Positions 51,612 through 59,637 of a stretch of 64,000 nt of DNA are shown piece by piece. The notes under the pieces were generated by a model. That model saw nothing but the letters and a program-made list of their open reading frames with translations. It did no database searches and was not told the origin of the DNA. Within the stretch, counting starts at the first letter, position 1; each line of letters opens with the position of its first letter. The DNA lies in contig WYBM01000028.1 of assembly GCA_011525915.1 (NCBI GenBank), forward strand, positions 1-64,000. The letters are read 5' to 3'. This DNA is from Ardenticatenaceae bacterium. Lineage in GTDB: Bacteria; Chloroflexota; Anaerolineae; Promineifilales; Promineifilaceae. Both the position numbers and the translations under genes were made by a program.

Positions 51612-51962
51612 TTATTCAAATATCCAAACGGGCCGGATTTCAATGGAGCCGTGGGTAGCGCCAGGGATTTTGGCGGCGTACTCAATAGCCTGATCCAGGT
51701 TTTCACATTCCAGCACATAATAACCGCCTAACTGTTCTTTGGTCTCGGCAAACGGGCCATCGGTGGTCAGGGTGTTACCTTCACGCACACGAACGGTAGT
51801 GGCCGTGTTGGTAGGGTGCAGCGCCTCGCCGCCGAGCATCAGCCCTTTTTCCTGTACTTCACTGGTGTAGGCATAATAAGCGGCCGTGTCGGCTTCCCGT
51901 TCAGCCGCCGTCATGTTGGCATCTTCCTCTTCGTTGCTGTAAATTAACAATAGATAACGCAT
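51612..51962 (-). CDS. YCII/DGPF-domain protein 2
   Basis: The start is the ATG at 51962 (MRYLLLIYSNEEED), with AAGGAG seven bases upstream. At 116 residues it is the same length as its neighbour and carries TTDGPFAETKEQLGGYYVLE and GSIEIRPVWIFE. It is the first gene of the unit DGPF2-DGPF1-VOC-ECF42. Its promoter would be in 51963-52091 and is the obvious place for an ECF42-recognised site. Confidence 0.92.
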   Translation of the reverse strand: MRYLLLIYSNEEEDANMTAAEREADTAAYYAYTSEVQEKGLMLGGEALHPTNTATTVRVREGNTLTTDGPFAETKEQLGGYYVLECENLDQAIEYAAKIPGATHGSIEIRPVWIFE

Positions 51963-52091
51963 ATCATAATCTCCTTTTGTGAAAATGGTGGGTCTCAATG
52001 GCCCTTTTACCTATACGACGAATGAGAATACGCCAGATCGACAATGCAAAGGACAAAAATGGGACGAATTTAGGAATTGCCCGAACTTTGA

Positions 52092-53471
52092 TTAATCGTG
52101 TTTTGTTTGCCGACGACGAGTCTTTAATTCGGCTCGGATTTCGGCGTGGCGTTCAGCGGTGAGGGGATATTTGTAGACAATGGGGAAGCTGGCCAGCAGG
52201 ATAATAACGGGCACCAGGCTGACAAACAGGCGCAGGGCCCATAACACGGCCGTGGGCTGCACCGGAAAAGGCGGGCCAGGGTCAGGATCATTAATATAAC
52301 CGGCAGCGTCAAATACCAGGTTAGACACGGCCAAGCCTAAAGAGATGCCCAGCTTTTGTAGGAAGACAAAAAAGCCATAGTACACCCCTTCGCGGCGCAG
52401 GCCGGTGTGCAGTTCATCCAGGTCTACCACGTCTGGCAGCATGCTCCAGGGGATCAGGTAGCCCACGCTGGCGCCAACCCCGGCCAGGATGGCTAGTATG
52501 AAAAGGAAAGTCATCTGCCCTGGCTGAATAAAAAAGAGGATGACTTCAATGATGATCCAGAAGCCGATGCCCAGAAAGTAAACGCGCCGTTTGCCCAGGC
52601 GCTCACTGACTTTAGACCAGATCACCAGGGAGATAAAGATAGACACTTGCAGGGCCAGAGCCAGGAAAATAAACTGCTCATCGGCGCCCATCCAATAACG
52701 CACATAAAGCTGCATGTTGGCTTGCACAAATTGGATGCAAAGCCAGGTCAGCAGGTAAACGGCCGTGACCATGACAAACGGCCGGTTTTTAAAAGCAATC
52801 ACAAACCCTTCGAGGAACCCCGGTTCGCTGCCCCGCGCTTCCTGAAAAAAGGTTTCTTCGGTGAAGTAAAACGTGATCAGGTTGGTGACGATGATGACAC
52901 CACCCATGACGGCGGCGCTGATGGCAAAACCACTGACCAGGTTAGCTGCCGAGCGCAAGAGGGTCTCGTGCACAATGAGGGCGGCTGTACCCCCCAGAAT
53001 GGAAAAGCTGAAGCGGTAGGTGTTCAGGTTGGTGCGTTCGTGGTAGTCGGGGGCAATTTCGGGGGTGAGGGCAGTGTAAGGCACGTTCACGGCCGTGATG
53101 CCCGTGTCTAACAGCAGCGCCACCACCAGATAATACCAAAACAGCCCCTGCAGCGTCAGGTCAGGAACCTGCCACTGCAAATACCAGGCCAGGCCAAAAG
53201 GAATGGCGCCAAAGAGCAGCCACGGCCGTCGCCGCCCCCAGCGCGTCCGAGTACGGTCAGACAACCAGCCAATGAGGGGATCATTGGCGCTGTCCCAGAG
53301 TTTCACAATGAGGAAGATGGTGGCCGCGCTGGCCGGCCGCAGCCCGGCTACGTCCAGCAAAAACGCATTCAGAAAGAAGCCTTGCAGTGTGGCTACCAGC
53401 GCCGGCCCCACATCGCCAACGCCATACGCCAACTTGCGGCCAACACTTAGTGGGGGAGGGGAAGCAGACAT
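52092..53471 (-). CDS. MFS transporter of the sugar:cation (GPH) symporter type
   Basis: The start is taken at the ATG at 53471 (MSASPPPLSVGRKLAYGVGD); the frame is open further. The 459-residue protein has about 12 helices. KLWDSANDPLIGWLSDRTRTRWGRRRPWLLFGA is the GPH family signature between helices 2 and 3 (Asp-Pro-Gly-like loop with the Arg run). ADEQFIFLALALQVS and VGYLIPWSMLPDVVDLDEL fall in the second half. Members import glycosides or lipids with Na+ or H+. The substrate is unknown. A decayed toxin gene lies directly upstream. Confidence 0.88.
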   Translation of the reverse strand: MSASPPPLSVGRKLAYGVGDVGPALVATLQGFFLNAFLLDVAGLRPASAATIFLIVKLWDSANDPLIGWLSDRTRTRWGRRRPWLLFGAIPFGLAWYLQWQVPDLTLQGLFWYYLVVALLLDTGITAVNVPYTALTPEIAPDYHERTNLNTYRFSFSILGGTAALIVHETLLRSAANLVSGFAISAAVMGGVIIVTNLITFYFTEETFFQEARGSEPGFLEGFVIAFKNRPFVMVTAVYLLTWLCIQFVQANMQLYVRYWMGADEQFIFLALALQVSIFISLVIWSKVSERLGKRRVYFLGIGFWIIIEVILFFIQPGQMTFLFILAILAGVGASVGYLIPWSMLPDVVDLDELHTGLRREGVYYGFFVFLQKLGISLGLAVSNLVFDAAGYINDPDPGPPFPVQPTAVLWALRLFVSLVPVIILLASFPIVYKYPLTAERHAEIRAELKTRRRQTKHD

Positions 53472-53476
53472 GAAAG

Positions 53477-53641
53477 TTATCTTGGTGGCCGATTTACCCG
53501 GATCAATGGGCCTGGTAATAACCCACATGAACGGATGGCTTCATCAATCCGTCTTGCCTGCCCCAAAACATCATGCCCCAGGTTTCGTAGGGCTTCGACT
53601 ACCTGTTGGGGGAAATTCTCATCGGCATACAGGTGGGCCAC
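53477..53641 (-). pseudogene. DUF5615 (PIN-like) toxin with internal deletion
   Basis: This frame starts at a GTG three bases after the DUF433 stop. It reads VAHLYADENFPQQVVEALRN with LGHDVL, the opening of DUF5615 proteins. It then goes straight to ARRIDEAIRSCG and PLIRVNRPPR, which resemble the closing residues of the same family. The middle of about 60-65 residues is missing and the frame is kept, giving 54 residues instead of about 115. The acidic residues of the PIN-like centre would be lost. It sits just before the MFS gene. Confidence 0.7.
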
Positions 53642-53644
53642 AGA

Positions 53645-53971
53645 TCAGGCATCCTCGTTTTCATGGATCGCACGGTCGATTTCTTCAGGGTGAGCGTTAG
53701 CATATGCCCAGGCATTCACCAGGTCTACGGCGCGCAGAGTCGGGTAATTTTCCAATAGCTGGGTTTCGCTCCACCCTAAACGGCGATAGTTTTCCAAAGC
53801 CCACACCGGGATACGTGTACGCACAATGCAGGCATCACCCCCAACTACCCCGGCGTTCTTTTCGATCCCTGGCCAGACGTTGCCCAAATCACGGATCAAA
53901 ATTTGTACAACTTGTGCTTTTTCGGCCCGGCTGAGTTCAGCCAATCGCGGTTCAAGTTCACGGAGGGTCAT
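53645..53971 (-). CDS. DUF433 antitoxin-like protein
   Basis: The 108-residue protein has an N-terminal helical part (LRELEPRLAELSRAEKAQVV) and a DUF433 domain (from about residue 40, VVGGDACIVRTRIPVWALENYRRLG and LLENYPTLRAVDLVNAWAYAN), a winged-helix-like fold. DUF433 genes commonly precede DUF5615 genes in predicted type II toxin-antitoxin pairs. Here the partner is present only as a shortened frame, so this antitoxin may be a survivor. AGAGGAAA precedes the ATG. Confidence 0.88.
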   Translation of the reverse strand: MTLRELEPRLAELSRAEKAQVVQILIRDLGNVWPGIEKNAGVVGGDACIVRTRIPVWALENYRRLGWSETQLLENYPTLRAVDLVNAWAYANAHPEEIDRAIHENEDA

Positions 53972-54099
53972 AACCAGTTTCCTCTAACCAGTCAAGCATC
54001 TATGTAGTAAGAGAATGATAGGCGATTGAGATGCCAATGACAAGAGCAAAGATCAGTGGATCAGCAGCGCGATGATCGACCATTGGCAAGTTACACCAT

Positions 54100-57000
54100 T
54101 TATCGAACCAACCAAATAGTGATGCGGCCGTCGCTCAGAGCAGCCGCCAACTGATTGCTGCGAAGATGGTAAGTCACAGCCGTAATTCGCTTACCGGTGT
54201 CTATCATCAGTGGTGACTCTGCAAAATCTTGTATCACCCATTGATAAATCACATGGTCATCCGCGCCCGCGGCCACTGTTTGGCCATCCGGACTAAAAGC
54301 CAACGAACGGGCAGTCGTACCAATATCAGCCAGCGTCACGGCCGTAGGTGTGGTAGGTGCCACCTGCTGCACTGGGTTGACATAAACGCTTAGATCCCAT
54401 AAACGAATACGCCCATCGGCGCTGGAGGTCGCCAGCCAATGTCCATCTGGGCTAAAAGCGACGCCAAAGGCCCAGTCATTGTGCCGCAAAACGGCCAGGG
54501 CCGTTGGTTCACCAGCGGATAGATCCCACAGCCGCACCGCTCCGTCCCAACCGGCGCTCGCCAGATAACGGCCGTCCGGGCTAAAGGCCACGCTAAATAC
54601 TTCTGCTTGATGGTCTGTCAGGATGGCCACTGGCGTCTGCGTGCGCGGTGTCAGCGGCCAGAGCCGGATGGTGCCATCCTGGCTGGCCGTCGCCAACAGT
54701 GTGCCATCCGGACTAACAGCCAGGTCAAAAATCCAGGCTGTGTGGCCAGTCTCCAGGGGGGAAGCTGCCAATTCGCTCTCGCCTGTAGGCCAAAATCGCA
54801 CCGTCAGGTCTTTGCCAGCAGATGCCAGCCATTGTCCATCAGGGCTGAAGCTCAAGGCCAGCACCCCATCCGTGTGGTCGCTGAATTCACGGGCCAAGGC
54901 ATAAGCGCCTGAGGCATCCCACAGGCGAACTATGTCATCTTCTCCGGCCGATGCCAGCCAACGGCCGTCAGGACTGTAAGCTGCATCCCAGGCGACCCCT
55001 GCCTGCGATGTGAAACTCACCAATCGTTCCCCGGTGATGACTAACTGTACATCAAACTGCTCCAGCACGGCCGTTAGTGGTGCCACCAGAGGAAACTCTG
55101 GGCCGTTCAGGGCAACAATACCCACCGCATAGCCATCTTCACCCACTACCAATGCCCCCTCATCACCAGACAAGAGCGGGCCTGCCAAAGCAAAATCAGA
55201 AACGGCGTTAACGCCTTCACCCAGGGAGATACGGCAGCCACCGGCACAGGCGGTGAGGGTACTGGTAATGATTCCGGAGGTACGGCCGTAGGCCCACACC
55301 GCCTCCCCGGCCACCGGGTCACGCACCCCCAAAATAGGCCCAATGTCTGGTATGGTTGTCTGGAACGAGATGCCGGGCAGCAAGCGCGCCCGGTTAATAA
55401 ATAATGGGGCATTAATGGTCGGTAAATCGGCTAGCCTCATCAGGTTGGCGGTGACGGCCACCGCATCTTCCGGCTTCCCGCCGTCAATGGGACTGGGTTG
55501 TAAAACAGGAACATCGGCGGCGCCCAGGACGGCGTTGGGGCCCAGCAGGTAATAGACACCCTGGTCATCACGAACAAAGGCGCTGAGCGTGCCGGCCGTC
55601 GACAGGTTCTGGTTGCCCAGGCTGATGCCGGGTCGTAACGGCCGTACCGGGGCACGTACCCGGAACAGTTCTGCGGCGGTTCTGGTGGCTTCGGCGTCTA
55701 CTGTGGCCCGGGCCACGGCCGTGACAGATGCTTCGGCAGCAGCGGTGGCCATAACGGCTTCCTGCATTTGCTGTGTGCTCAAGGCTTCAGCCTGCTTGGT
55801 CAGGGCCAGGCTCTCGCTGGCCTCAGATGTTTGCCGGACGCTTAAGGCTTCTGCTTCGCTGGTAGCGGCGGCCGCTGCATTGACATCGGCCATTTCTTGG
55901 GCGCCAGCCAGGTTAATTTCCTGCGCGGTAGCCGTGCCAAACACCCCGGTGGCTGCCTCCTCAATAACGACCACATAGGCGGTGGCCGTTTGCCCCACTT
56001 GCGTATTATTACCACCGCTGGCGCTGCTCACCAAGAGGATAACAAAACTATAGAGGGCCACCACCAGGATGACACTGATACCTGCTGTGATCGCCCCCCG
56101 CCTGATTCGTTGGATACGTGCTACCTGCCGCGCATCGTGCCACTGCCGGTTAGACTGTTGAATAGGGGTGATCAGGCGGTCATGTGTCAGTTCATACCAG
56201 CGAGACCCGGCGCGGAATTCGCCGCGTATCAGGTGCATATCTTCCAATGTTTCTACGGCTTTGTTGGTAATACCGGCCGTCTGCTGGCCGCCGCGGTACA
56301 CGGTACCTCGGGTGCCGGCCGGGGTGATAAGTGACGTTTCAAACCATTGCCGCAGCGTTTCTTCGTTCACGCCGGCTTGGGGCAGCGCCCGGCCCAAAGC
56401 CCGCCCATAAAAGCTGGAAAGCGCCTGGTCAATATTGCCAAAGGTGCGTAAATGTTCTTCCGTGATGGTCAGGACATGTGGCGGCAGATCTTCCCACAGG
56501 TTCTGGCAGACCACCTGAAGCTGCACAGGTTCTACAAATTCCCCCATGACTGTCTGTGTCTGCCCGGAGATCGTTTCTACACGCACGGTGCGTAAATCGG
56601 CCACTAACTGTTCGGCCACGCCGGGGGCAAAGTTGTGTTCAGTGTCTCGCAGCGGGCCGCGAATGGCCGCCAGGGCGGCATCTGGCCGCATCCGTTCCAG
56701 GCGAAAGCGCGTGCCTAGATTACGCGGCAGCAGGTGGGCGTAGGGGTCTAACTGGGCCACGTAATCCTCACGCAGTGAAAAGACCACGCGCAGCAGCGGA
56801 TCATTGTCCAGGGCGCGGGCTACCTGGTTTAAGAACCCTTCTCTTTCCTGCCAGCGCGCCGGATAAGCTGTAAACAGCTCCTCCAGCTGGTCAAAGATGA
56901 GAACACGTGGTTGTTCGTAACCAGAGTCATCCTTTGTATGGGGGTGGGCGGCCAGGTAACTGGCTATCGTTTGGTCGCGCAGCGTGATGGGGTTGGCGTC

Positions 57001-57333
57001 TGTGCCCGCCCAACTAAAGAGGGTGTATAGCCCGTAAACGTTATGGATCTCGCTCGGAGCTATGTTTGCCAGTTCGGGCCCCTGTACCCGCGCAAAAGGC
57101 CATACTTCAAACCCTTCTGCTTCTAACAAGGGGGCTACCAGGGCATTCAGCAAAGAGGTTTTGCCCGCACCCGATTGGGCATAGAGTACCACTGCTCGAT
57201 TGGCCACGATAAGGGAAAGCAGTTCCCGTGCTTCCTGATCACGGCCAAAAAAACGGGCGCTGTCTTTGCGTTCAAACGGCCGTGGGCCGACGTAGGGATT
57301 TTGCCTGGTGTCTGCCATCTTTTTGAGGGTCAT
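54100..57333 (-). CDS. Membrane nSTAND1 NTPase with dead trypsin-like domain and WD40 propeller
   Basis: The 1,077-residue protein starts with NPYVGPRPFERKDSARFFGR, the nSTAND1 signature. Walker A is LYAQSGAGKTSLL (about residue 45), Walker B VLIFDQLEELF, and FSLREDYVAQLD is the sensor region. One membrane helix lies at about 425-447, then an Ala/Glu/Thr-rich coiled coil (about 475-570). A trypsin-like domain follows (about 575-770) in which the usual GDSG is GDEGALVV and the His loop reads LLGPNAVLG, so it is inactive. At least six or seven WD40 repeats close the protein (FSPDGQWLASAGKDLTVRFW and similar). It is in one unit with the SIR2-like gene (25-base gap). A later ATG at 57318 is an alternative start. 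Confidence 0.88.
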   Translation of the reverse strand: MTLKKMADTRQNPYVGPRPFERKDSARFFGRDQEARELLSLIVANRAVVLYAQSGAGKTSLLNALVAPLLEAEGFEVWPFARVQGPELANIAPSEIHNVYGLYTLFSWAGTDANPITLRDQTIASYLAAHPHTKDDSGYEQPRVLIFDQLEELFTAYPARWQEREGFLNQVARALDNDPLLRVVFSLREDYVAQLDPYAHLLPRNLGTRFRLERMRPDAALAAIRGPLRDTEHNFAPGVAEQLVADLRTVRVETISGQTQTVMGEFVEPVQLQVVCQNLWEDLPPHVLTITEEHLRTFGNIDQALSSFYGRALGRALPQAGVNEETLRQWFETSLITPAGTRGTVYRGGQQTAGITNKAVETLEDMHLIRGEFRAGSRWYELTHDRLITPIQQSNRQWHDARQVARIQRIRRGAITAGISVILVVALYSFVILLVSSASGGNNTQVGQTATAYVVVIEEAATGVFGTATAQEINLAGAQEMADVNAAAAATSEAEALSVRQTSEASESLALTKQAEALSTQQMQEAVMATAAAEASVTAVARATVDAEATRTAAELFRVRAPVRPLRPGISLGNQNLSTAGTLSAFVRDDQGVYYLLGPNAVLGAADVPVLQPSPIDGGKPEDAVAVTANLMRLADLPTINAPLFINRARLLPGISFQTTIPDIGPILGVRDPVAGEAVWAYGRTSGIITSTLTACAGGCRISLGEGVNAVSDFALAGPLLSGDEGALVVGEDGYAVGIVALNGPEFPLVAPLTAVLEQFDVQLVITGERLVSFTSQAGVAWDAAYSPDGRWLASAGEDDIVRLWDASGAYALAREFSDHTDGVLALSFSPDGQWLASAGKDLTVRFWPTGESELAASPLETGHTAWIFDLAVSPDGTLLATASQDGTIRLWPLTPRTQTPVAILTDHQAEVFSVAFSPDGRYLASAGWDGAVRLWDLSAGEPTALAVLRHNDWAFGVAFSPDGHWLATSSADGRIRLWDLSVYVNPVQQVAPTTPTAVTLADIGTTARSLAFSPDGQTVAAGADDHVIYQWVIQDFAESPLMIDTGKRITAVTYHLRSNQLAAALSDGRITIWLVR

Positions 57334-57358
57334 TGATAATCAGTGAACCGATCTCCGA

Positions 57359-58498
57359 TTATAGCCATTCCACGCGTGGCCGTAAGCGCTGACATGTCTC
57401 TGCCAGTTCATACATACGGCCGCGCCGCTGCATATACGTGACAATTTCCAGAATGAAGGCCGGCTTTGTGTCTGAAAAAGTCTCGAAATCGATGCGTAGT
57501 TCATATTGGGCCATCTCTCGCAGCTCTTGCAAGTTGAATGTTTCGGACAAATTCAGCTGCAGCCGCATCAGGTCAATGACCGGCTGGCTGGCGGCGTAAG
57601 CCTGCCGGGCCTGGGCCACACCCTGCCAGCGGCGGCTTAATTCGGCCATAAATGCTTCGGCCGTGCCCCAATAAACGCGCATTTGCCTGTCTGTGAGGTC
57701 AATATATTTGCTGAGGTATTTTTGTACCTTCTCCTTTGTCGGTTCGGCACTGTCTTCAGGCAGTGGCGGCATCTGTACGGTGACACTAATACGACGCAGC
57801 CCGCCTTCCGCCGCGGCTACCAACCCCCGGAATAAGATACGAAAGTCCCAGTCACCGGGCCGGTAGCCGATAAACAATAGGGAAGAATCGGTTAGGGCTT
57901 GCTGAATGCGTGGTGGCAGGTTGTACTCGCCAGAAGAAACGTTAACCAGGAAGTCAAGGTAATCATCTTCCGTTAATACCAGGGATTCGGGTGATTCAAT
58001 ATGGCCATGCAGATGATACACCAGTGGATTTGCCGGGGTAGGTTGGTAGCCGGTTTCTAAAATGGAGGGATGGGAACGCAGCAGATACGGATTCCAGCGG
58101 CATAGTTCGCGGCGTGGGTCTTTTTTACGCTGTTTCAGGGCGTCTGTCATGAAATTGTCGTAGTTGGTGGTGACGTAAATGGGTAAGTGTAAGTCTGCCA
58201 GGACGGCATGAGGCTGGTGCAGGGTGTCAAAGTCCAGGGCGGCCGCCGCTGCTATCTGTTTTTGCATTTCCTCTTTGGGGAAGTAGGGGTCATACTCTAC
58301 GGCCAGGTACTGAGCCACCCGGGCCAGATCGCCATTTTCCAACGGGTAGCCAAATTCGTGTGACCAACTGGCGGCCAACGCCTGGTGGCGCGGCAGGTAA
58401 GCCTGGTTCACGGCCGAACCGATAAAGGGAGTACATTTGCCATCGGCGATGCGTTTAAGGAGCAGGTTCCAATCTCGTTCGTTAAGGCCGGTATCCAC
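57359..58498 (-). CDS. SIR2-like effector with C-terminal death-like adaptor (EAD) domain
   Basis: The start is a GTG at 58498 with AAGGA six bases upstream. The 379-residue protein has a SIR2_2-type domain. It has CTPFIGSAVNQAYLPRH at the nucleotide loop, VTTNYDNFM, the catalytic-His segment YHLHGHIESPESLVLTEDDY and SLLFIGYRPGDWDFRILF. These are the marks of SIR2 proteins that hydrolyse NAD+ in conflict systems. The last 65 residues (ETFNLQELREMAQYELRIDF, then MQRRGRMYELAETCQRLRP) look like an effector-associated (EAD/death-like) adaptor. It is followed by the nSTAND1 gene. I infer NAD+ depletion on activation; it has not been tested. Palindromic iterons lie upstream. Confidence 0.82.
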   Translation of the reverse strand: MDTGLNERDWNLLLKRIADGKCTPFIGSAVNQAYLPRHQALAASWSHEFGYPLENGDLARVAQYLAVEYDPYFPKEEMQKQIAAAAALDFDTLHQPHAVLADLHLPIYVTTNYDNFMTDALKQRKKDPRRELCRWNPYLLRSHPSILETGYQPTPANPLVYHLHGHIESPESLVLTEDDYLDFLVNVSSGEYNLPPRIQQALTDSSLLFIGYRPGDWDFRILFRGLVAAAEGGLRRISVTVQMPPLPEDSAEPTKEKVQKYLSKYIDLTDRQMRVYWGTAEAFMAELSRRWQGVAQARQAYAASQPVIDLMRLQLNLSETFNLQELREMAQYELRIDFETFSDTKPAFILEIVTYMQRRGRMYELAETCQRLRPRVEWL

Positions 58499-58540
58499 AA
58501 AGAGTCCTTGTTGGTTGGTGGGTCAGGTATGCTTGCCTCC

Positions 58541-58609
58541 GCATGATAGCGGGTGCCCGCATGATAACGGGTGCCCGTATGATAACGGGTGCCCGCATTA
58601 TAGCGGGTG
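58541..58609 (-). repeat. 18-bp palindromic iteron array ahead of the SIR2 gene
   Basis: There are about 3.8 tandem copies of GCATGATARCGGGTGCCC. On the SIR2 strand each unit centre reads CCCGY-TATMAT-RCGGG, a small palindrome around a -10-like hexamer, exact TATAAT in the first unit (58602-58597). The array ends about 43 bases before the SIR2 start, where a promoter or operator would be expected. Confidence 0.8.
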
Positions 58610-58628
58610 AATGTACGGCCGTAAACTC

Positions 58629-59525
58629 TCAGGCGTACTGCGACGGCGCTTTACCGTGGCTGCTGATCTGGCGGGGGTAATTACCAGCCTGGACGTCAGA
58701 GCGAATACCGGTGACTTCAACTTCAAACAGATGGTCGGCGGCGTAGTCGTAATGGTAAAGGAAACGATGGCCGACGACCAACCCCAATTGGCCGATAATG
58801 GCTTCGTAAGCCCAGGGCGGATGATCTTCTTCATAGGCACAGGCAAAGCGGTAACGGCCGTCATACTTGCGCCCATTCATGTAAAAAGAAAACAAATGGT
58901 CGTTGTCCCATTCAAAGGCGTGTTGGATAAAACGCTGCAGATCACGCAGGGTCTGCTCACTGCGTATGGCGATGGTGCGGTACGTGCGTCGGTGGCGTAG
59001 GAGTGATACCTTTAAGTCATAGACGCCGCCGGCATTATCCAGAGGAATGGGTTCCCTGGCCACTTGCAAAATGCGCCGGGCCTGGAAGCGTGGTTCAAAG
59101 GCGTCATCGTGGGCAGCAATGAGGGCTATTTCATTCAGGATGGGGTTGGGAAACGGCCGTCCTGTTTCGGTGAAGGTGCGGCCCAAATAGTGAATGGCCT
59201 GTTCACGTACCTCGGTGTGGGGGTATTGTGTTAACTGCCGTAAAAACGCAGTCGCTTCCGGGTGGTCATGGCGGATGGCAATCAGAGCCAGGGCCGCAAT
59301 GGCAATGTTCAGCCGTTCGTGGTGGAAAGGGTTGTGGACGTTGGTGGTCATCATGGCCGTGTCTTGCCAGAAGCGCATCAGGCGAGGGTCGGCCGTTCCC
59401 CCCAATGCTGCCAGTTTTTGCATGTCCTGGTGGGCTGCCGCCAGGGTAGGGGCCAGCGGCTCTTTGGGCAAAGGCATGGGGGTGTCCCACAACCATTTTT
59501 CCAGCGGGTCATTAAACATTTGCAT
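58629..59525 (-). CDS. pRiA4b ORF-3-like protein with HEAT-like N-terminus
   Basis: The 298-residue protein has an N-terminal all-helical part (about residues 60-175, with HTEVREQAIHYLGRTF and other HEAT-like helices). A PRiA4_ORF3 domain follows from about residue 183, with YDLKVSLLRHRRTYRTIAI, LRDLQRFIQHAFEWDNDHLFSFYMNG and VGHRFLYHYDYAADHLFEVEV. The family occurs in plasmid and mobile-element contexts and near defence genes; its biochemical role is unknown. It precedes the iteron array and the SIR2-nSTAND unit on the same strand. Confidence 0.83.
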   Translation of the reverse strand: MQMFNDPLEKWLWDTPMPLPKEPLAPTLAAAHQDMQKLAALGGTADPRLMRFWQDTAMMTTNVHNPFHHERLNIAIAALALIAIRHDHPEATAFLRQLTQYPHTEVREQAIHYLGRTFTETGRPFPNPILNEIALIAAHDDAFEPRFQARRILQVAREPIPLDNAGGVYDLKVSLLRHRRTYRTIAIRSEQTLRDLQRFIQHAFEWDNDHLFSFYMNGRKYDGRYRFACAYEEDHPPWAYEAIIGQLGLVVGHRFLYHYDYAADHLFEVEVTGIRSDVQAGNYPRQISSHGKAPSQYA

Positions 59526-59637
59526 AGTTTAGCAGTTTTGCCAGGCTTTGCTCAAGCACTAAAGTGGCAATTCCTACAATTAGTTAGTTTTGCTCAATAC
59601 CAGGTAGATGGTTTCTGATGGTGGCAGACCTGGGGCA

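Noticed and set aside
54100..57333. Active serine protease in the nSTAND protein
   Set aside because: The Ser and His of the catalytic triad are replaced, so activity is not supported.
58541..58609. CRISPR array
   Set aside because: The 18-bp units are directly adjacent with no spacers and no cas genes are present.
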